From positions 186,001-250,000 of the forward strand of contig NZ_JACRYT010000003.1 of NCBI RefSeq assembly GCF_014333425.1: 64,000 nt of DNA, written 5' to 3'. The position numbers and the translations under genes were made by a program. Positions 61,493 to 64,000 of this stretch are shown here, piece by piece; the stretch's first letter is position 1, and each line of letters begins with the position of its first letter. The notes under the pieces were generated by a model. The model was given only the letters and a program-made list of their open reading frames with translations, was not told where the DNA came from and searched no databases. The stretch is from Zhenpiania hominis (GTDB lineage: Bacteria > Bacillota > Clostridia > Peptostreptococcales > Anaerovoracaceae).

Positions 61493-62737
61493 TTACTTCG
61501 CTTTGCGATTAATATATTCTGCCTTTATCTTACTATACATGATTTTCTGGCTGCCGTACAGCCCGTAATAACCGGAAAGCATATAACTGATGCCGCAGGC
61601 GACGCCAAAGTAAATAATTCCCTGGGCGCCGAACATCTCAATCCCCAGGAAAATCGCCGCCGCCGGACTGTTGACCACCGCGCAGAAGGTAGCCACCATA
61701 CCCACCGCGGCCGCGAATCCCGGATCCAGCCCCAGCAGCCCGCCTGCCCAACACCCCATGGTCGCGCCGATGAAAAAGGTCGGCACAATCTCTCCACCCT
61801 TAAAGCCTGATCCCAGCGTAATAGCCGTAAACAGAATTTTCACCAGGAACCACCACCAACAGGCGTTTCCGTCCAATGCCTGAGCAATCACATTCATGCC
61901 AGAGCCGTTGTAATTCCCGGAAGAAAAGACTACGGACAGCCCCGCGAGAACTGCGCCTCCTGTAAAAATCCGCAGATATGGATTCTTAAAAAAACGTTCA
62001 AAAAGCTCGTGCGCCTGATCCATAGAAAAAATATAAAGGATACTCAAAAGCGCGCAGCACACACCCAGCGCCGCTGTCTGAAAGAGTGGAACCGGCGCCG
62101 CTGTTGGAACGGAAAGAGACATTTGAATTTCCGCGCCATAGCCGAATATGGCGGAAATGCCATAGGCGATCAGAGACGACACCAGACACGGAACCAGTCC
62201 GGAATAGTAAATTATGCCCACGCTGATCACTTCCAGAGCAAAAAAAACAGAAGTGATGGGGGTTCCGAACAAGGCGGAAAAAACGCCGCTCATGCCGCTT
62301 AAGACTACCAGGGACATATCCTTTTCATCCAGATGAAAAAGCCGGCCCACATGCGTGCCGATGCTCCCGCCGATCTGCAGCGCCGCGCCCTCCCTTCCGG
62401 CGGAACCTCCCAAAAGATGCGTAATCGCCGTACTGAGAAAAATCAGCGGTCCCAGACGTACCGGAACCGACGATTCCGCCCTTACCGAACGGATTACCCG
62501 ATCCGTTCCGATGGAAGATTCCATTTTAGCGAGCCGGTAAAGCCCCGCAATCAATAGGCCGCCCGCGGGCAGCAAGAATACCAGCCATCTGTTTGCCTGC
62601 CATAGAAGATTCGCGTGTTCCACAGTTACGCGAAACAGGGTTCCCACCGCCCCGCTGATCCCTCCAACCAGGGCTGCGATCAGAACCCATTTCAAAAAAC
62701 TTTTGATAAAAACCAATGCCCGATTCCAGATTTCCAT
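61493..62737 (-). CDS. ClC-family chloride channel/antiporter
   Basis: 414 residues, ~10-12 membrane helices. Selectivity motifs: GGSAGREGAALQIGG (the GREGP region, here with Ala) and GSGFKGGEIVPTFFIGA (GxFxP region altered to GGEIVPTF). The altered motifs resemble the voltage-gated chloride channel family proteins of Clostridia, some of which carry fluoride or other anions. The exact ion is undetermined. Confidence 0.88.
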   Translation of the reverse strand: MEIWNRALVFIKSFLKWVLIAALVGGISGAVGTLFRVTVEHANLLWQANRWLVFLLPAGGLLIAGLYRLAKMESSIGTDRVIRSVRAESSVPVRLGPLIFLSTAITHLLGGSAGREGAALQIGGSIGTHVGRLFHLDEKDMSLVVLSGMSGVFSALFGTPITSVFFALEVISVGIIYYSGLVPCLVSSLIAYGISAIFGYGAEIQMSLSVPTAAPVPLFQTAALGVCCALLSILYIFSMDQAHELFERFFKNPYLRIFTGGAVLAGLSVVFSSGNYNGSGMNVIAQALDGNACWWWFLVKILFTAITLGSGFKGGEIVPTFFIGATMGCWAGGLLGLDPGFAAAVGMVATFCAVVNSPAAAIFLGIEMFGAQGIIYFGVACGISYMLSGYYGLYGSQKIMYSKIKAEYINRKAK

Positions 62738-62749
62738 GATGCCCCACTT

Positions 62750-63712
62750 TTATTTTGACAGTATATCCGCAAGTTCATAAAGCTCCGTATTAAACGGACT
62801 TTTCATTTCCAACGCTTCCGCAAGTTCATAAGCGCAGATCTCACTTCCGCAGATCCCGATGGCTCTGCTTTCTTCATCATCATATAAAAGCTCTACCGCT
62901 TTGCTCCCCATCCGGCTCGCCAGCATCCGATCCTTGGCGGTGGGAGAACCACCCCGCTGCAGATAGGCAAGAATGACAACCCTGGTTTCTTTTCCTGTCC
63001 GTTCTTCGATCATCTGGGCCAGTTCCTGAGTATCCACCTCTACCCCTTCTGCCTTCATAATGATATCATGGAGTTTGCCGCGGTTTTTCCCCTGGATGAT
63101 CTTCCGGCACACCTTATTGATATCAAACGGCATTTCCGGAACCAGGATATTATCCGCTCCTCCGGTCAACCCCGCGTACAGAGCGATATCTCCGCAGTGG
63201 CGTCCCATCACTTCAATGACTGTAGCCCGTTCGTGAGAAGAAGAGGTGTCCCGGATATTCGTCACAGCGGAAAGTACCGTATTGACCGCTGTGTCAAATC
63301 CGATCGTATAGTCCGTATAGCCCAGATCGTTGTCAATGGTTCCCGGAATTCCCATAACCGGCACTCCGCGTTTTGACAATTCCAGCCCTCCCCGAAAAGA
63401 TCCGTCGCCGCCGATCACGACGATCCCCTCAATTCCAAAAGCCTCCAGCACATTCATAGCGTGTTTCTGGCCTGCTTCCGTTTTAAACCGCTCGCTTCTT
63501 GCCGTACGCAAAATCGTCCCCCCACGGTGCAGGATATCCCCTACAGAGGACATGGTCATCTCGCGGATTTCTCCCTCGATCAGTCCTTCATAACCTCTCT
63601 CGATTCCGTAGACTTCCATCCCCCGGTCAATTCCGCACCGCACAACCGCGCGCACAGCGGCATTCATGCCGGGAGCATCGCCTCCGCTTGTAAGCACTCC
63701 GATTTTTCTCAT
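62750..63712 (-). CDS. pfkA: ATP-dependent 6-phosphofructokinase
   Basis: 320 residues, the canonical PfkA length. ATP site [10 protein letters not shown] and GGDGSFRGG (Gly after GGD favours ATP over PPi), catalytic [20 protein letters not shown], fructose-6-phosphate site VEVMGRHCG and MPFDI. ATG 63712 is preferred over GTG 63715; AAGGAGG lies 7 nt upstream. It follows dnaE by 21 nt, a classic Firmicutes order. Confidence 0.96.
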   Translation of the reverse strand: MRKIGVLTSGGDAPGMNAAVRAVVRCGIDRGMEVYGIERGYEGLIEGEIREMTMSSVGDILHRGGTILRTARSERFKTEAGQKHAMNVLEAFGIEGIVVIGGDGSFRGGLELSKRGVPVMGIPGTIDNDLGYTDYTIGFDTAVNTVLSAVTNIRDTSSSHERATVIEVMGRHCGDIALYAGLTGGADNILVPEMPFDINKVCRKIIQGKNRGKLHDIIMKAEGVEVDTQELAQMIEERTGKETRVVILAYLQRGGSPTAKDRMLASRMGSKAVELLYDDEESRAIGICGSEICAYELAEALEMKSPFNTELYELADILSK

Positions 63713-63733
63713 CACGTATCCTCCTTTTATCCT

Positions 63734-64000
63734 CTACATTTTCAGATTTCCTTCTCCAATCAGCCCGATTACCTGGCTGCGGAAAGAATCATCGCCGCTG
63801 ACCCACAAATCCGGCTTTGTTTTCATGGCCTTTCCGGTATTTCCCAGATAAATAATCACCGGCATTTCTCCCTTATGTTCAACCAGAATATCTCGAATCC
63901 GCTCCAGGCCGTTATCCAGGTTATCCGGAATCCGTATTTTGACCGGAGCATGGGACGCCAGCTTCGCTTCGCGGCTGGACTGTTTCAGGTCGTGTATTTC
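63734..64000 (-). CDS. dnaE: DNA polymerase III alpha subunit DnaE, C-terminal 88 residues only
   Basis: The window edge cuts the gene. The visible frame contains VKIRIPDNLDNGLERIRDIL, MPVIIYLGNTGK and FRSQVIGLIGEGNLKM followed by TAG. This is the C-terminal domain of DnaE-type polymerases. The call rests on this short tail plus the dnaE-pfkA neighbourhood. Confidence 0.8.
   Translation of the reverse strand, partial: EIHDLKQSSREAKLASHAPVKIRIPDNLDNGLERIRDILVEHKGEMPVIIYLGNTGKAMKTKPDLWVSGDDSFRSQVIGLIGEGNLKM

Noticed and set aside
1..64000. CRISPR array
   Set aside because: No series of regularly spaced identical repeats with unique spacers and no cas genes; the only short iterons are the three sites at 50511-50565.

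Overview
The window reads as a chromosome segment of a Gram-positive anaerobe of the Bacillota, class Clostridia. The evidence is a complete D-alanylation (dlt) operon, several secreted SH3-repeat peptidoglycan hydrolases, strong AGGAGG-type ribosome sites, a divergent BceRS/CprRK-style two-component system with an ABC exporter, and dnaE directly upstream of pfkA. I cannot place it below class from sequence alone.

Layout. Positions 1-9.3 kb (minus strand) hold two tandem paralogous amidases, dltA-B-C-D-X and a membrane-anchored polysaccharide deacetylase, so this is an envelope block. From 9.3 to 18.4 kb are housekeeping genes: mutY, cysK, sbcD-sbcC, a PC4/YdbC-like protein, a lysophospholipase-like hydrolase, rtcB and an HD phosphohydrolase. 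From 18.5 to 31.2 kb is a defence island built on a type I restriction-modification system (hsdM, two hsdS, hsdR). Inserted in it are a DUF3990 pair, a HEPN-MNT pair, a tyrosine recombinase, an unknown 185-residue protein and a DUF4869/P-loop pair. An exact 18-bp direct repeat brackets hsdS1 through the recombinase, which suggests an excisable or exchangeable hsdS cassette. From 31.2 to 38.4 kb are a methyltransferase, an HNH protein, two decayed genes, a TetR-controlled ABC transporter, tRNA-Ser(CGA) and an XRE/membrane-protein pair between two copies of an intergenic repeat. From 38.4 to 44.7 kb are a macrodomain/SirTM ADP-ribosylation pair, a PLP decarboxylase, two LysR regulators and a diacylglycerol-kinase-family protein. 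From 44.7 to 51.3 kb is a second accessory region: two ~555-bp cassettes that each encode a different 47-residue protein, a PD-(D/E)XK nuclease operon between them, two Fic proteins, a class D beta-lactamase and a DUF1801 protein. From 51.3 to 64 kb are an M29 aminopeptidase, an ABC exporter with divergent response regulator and kinase, a cohesin-like surface protein, a glucosaminidase, an amidohydrolase, a ClC channel, pfkA and the end of dnaE.

The most unusual material is non-coding. Three 184-185-bp elements (36779, 38176, 52513) end in GTATAC, keep a 26-bp spacing to an inner GTATAC and enclose a long inverted repeat. Two further intergenic elements (18510 and 33890) share a four-box inverted architecture with different box sequences. 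The 47-residue-protein cassettes carry conserved promoters pointing both ways, so a copy can also drive its neighbours.

All functions are inferred from motifs and remembered family features. No database search or computed alignment was possible.
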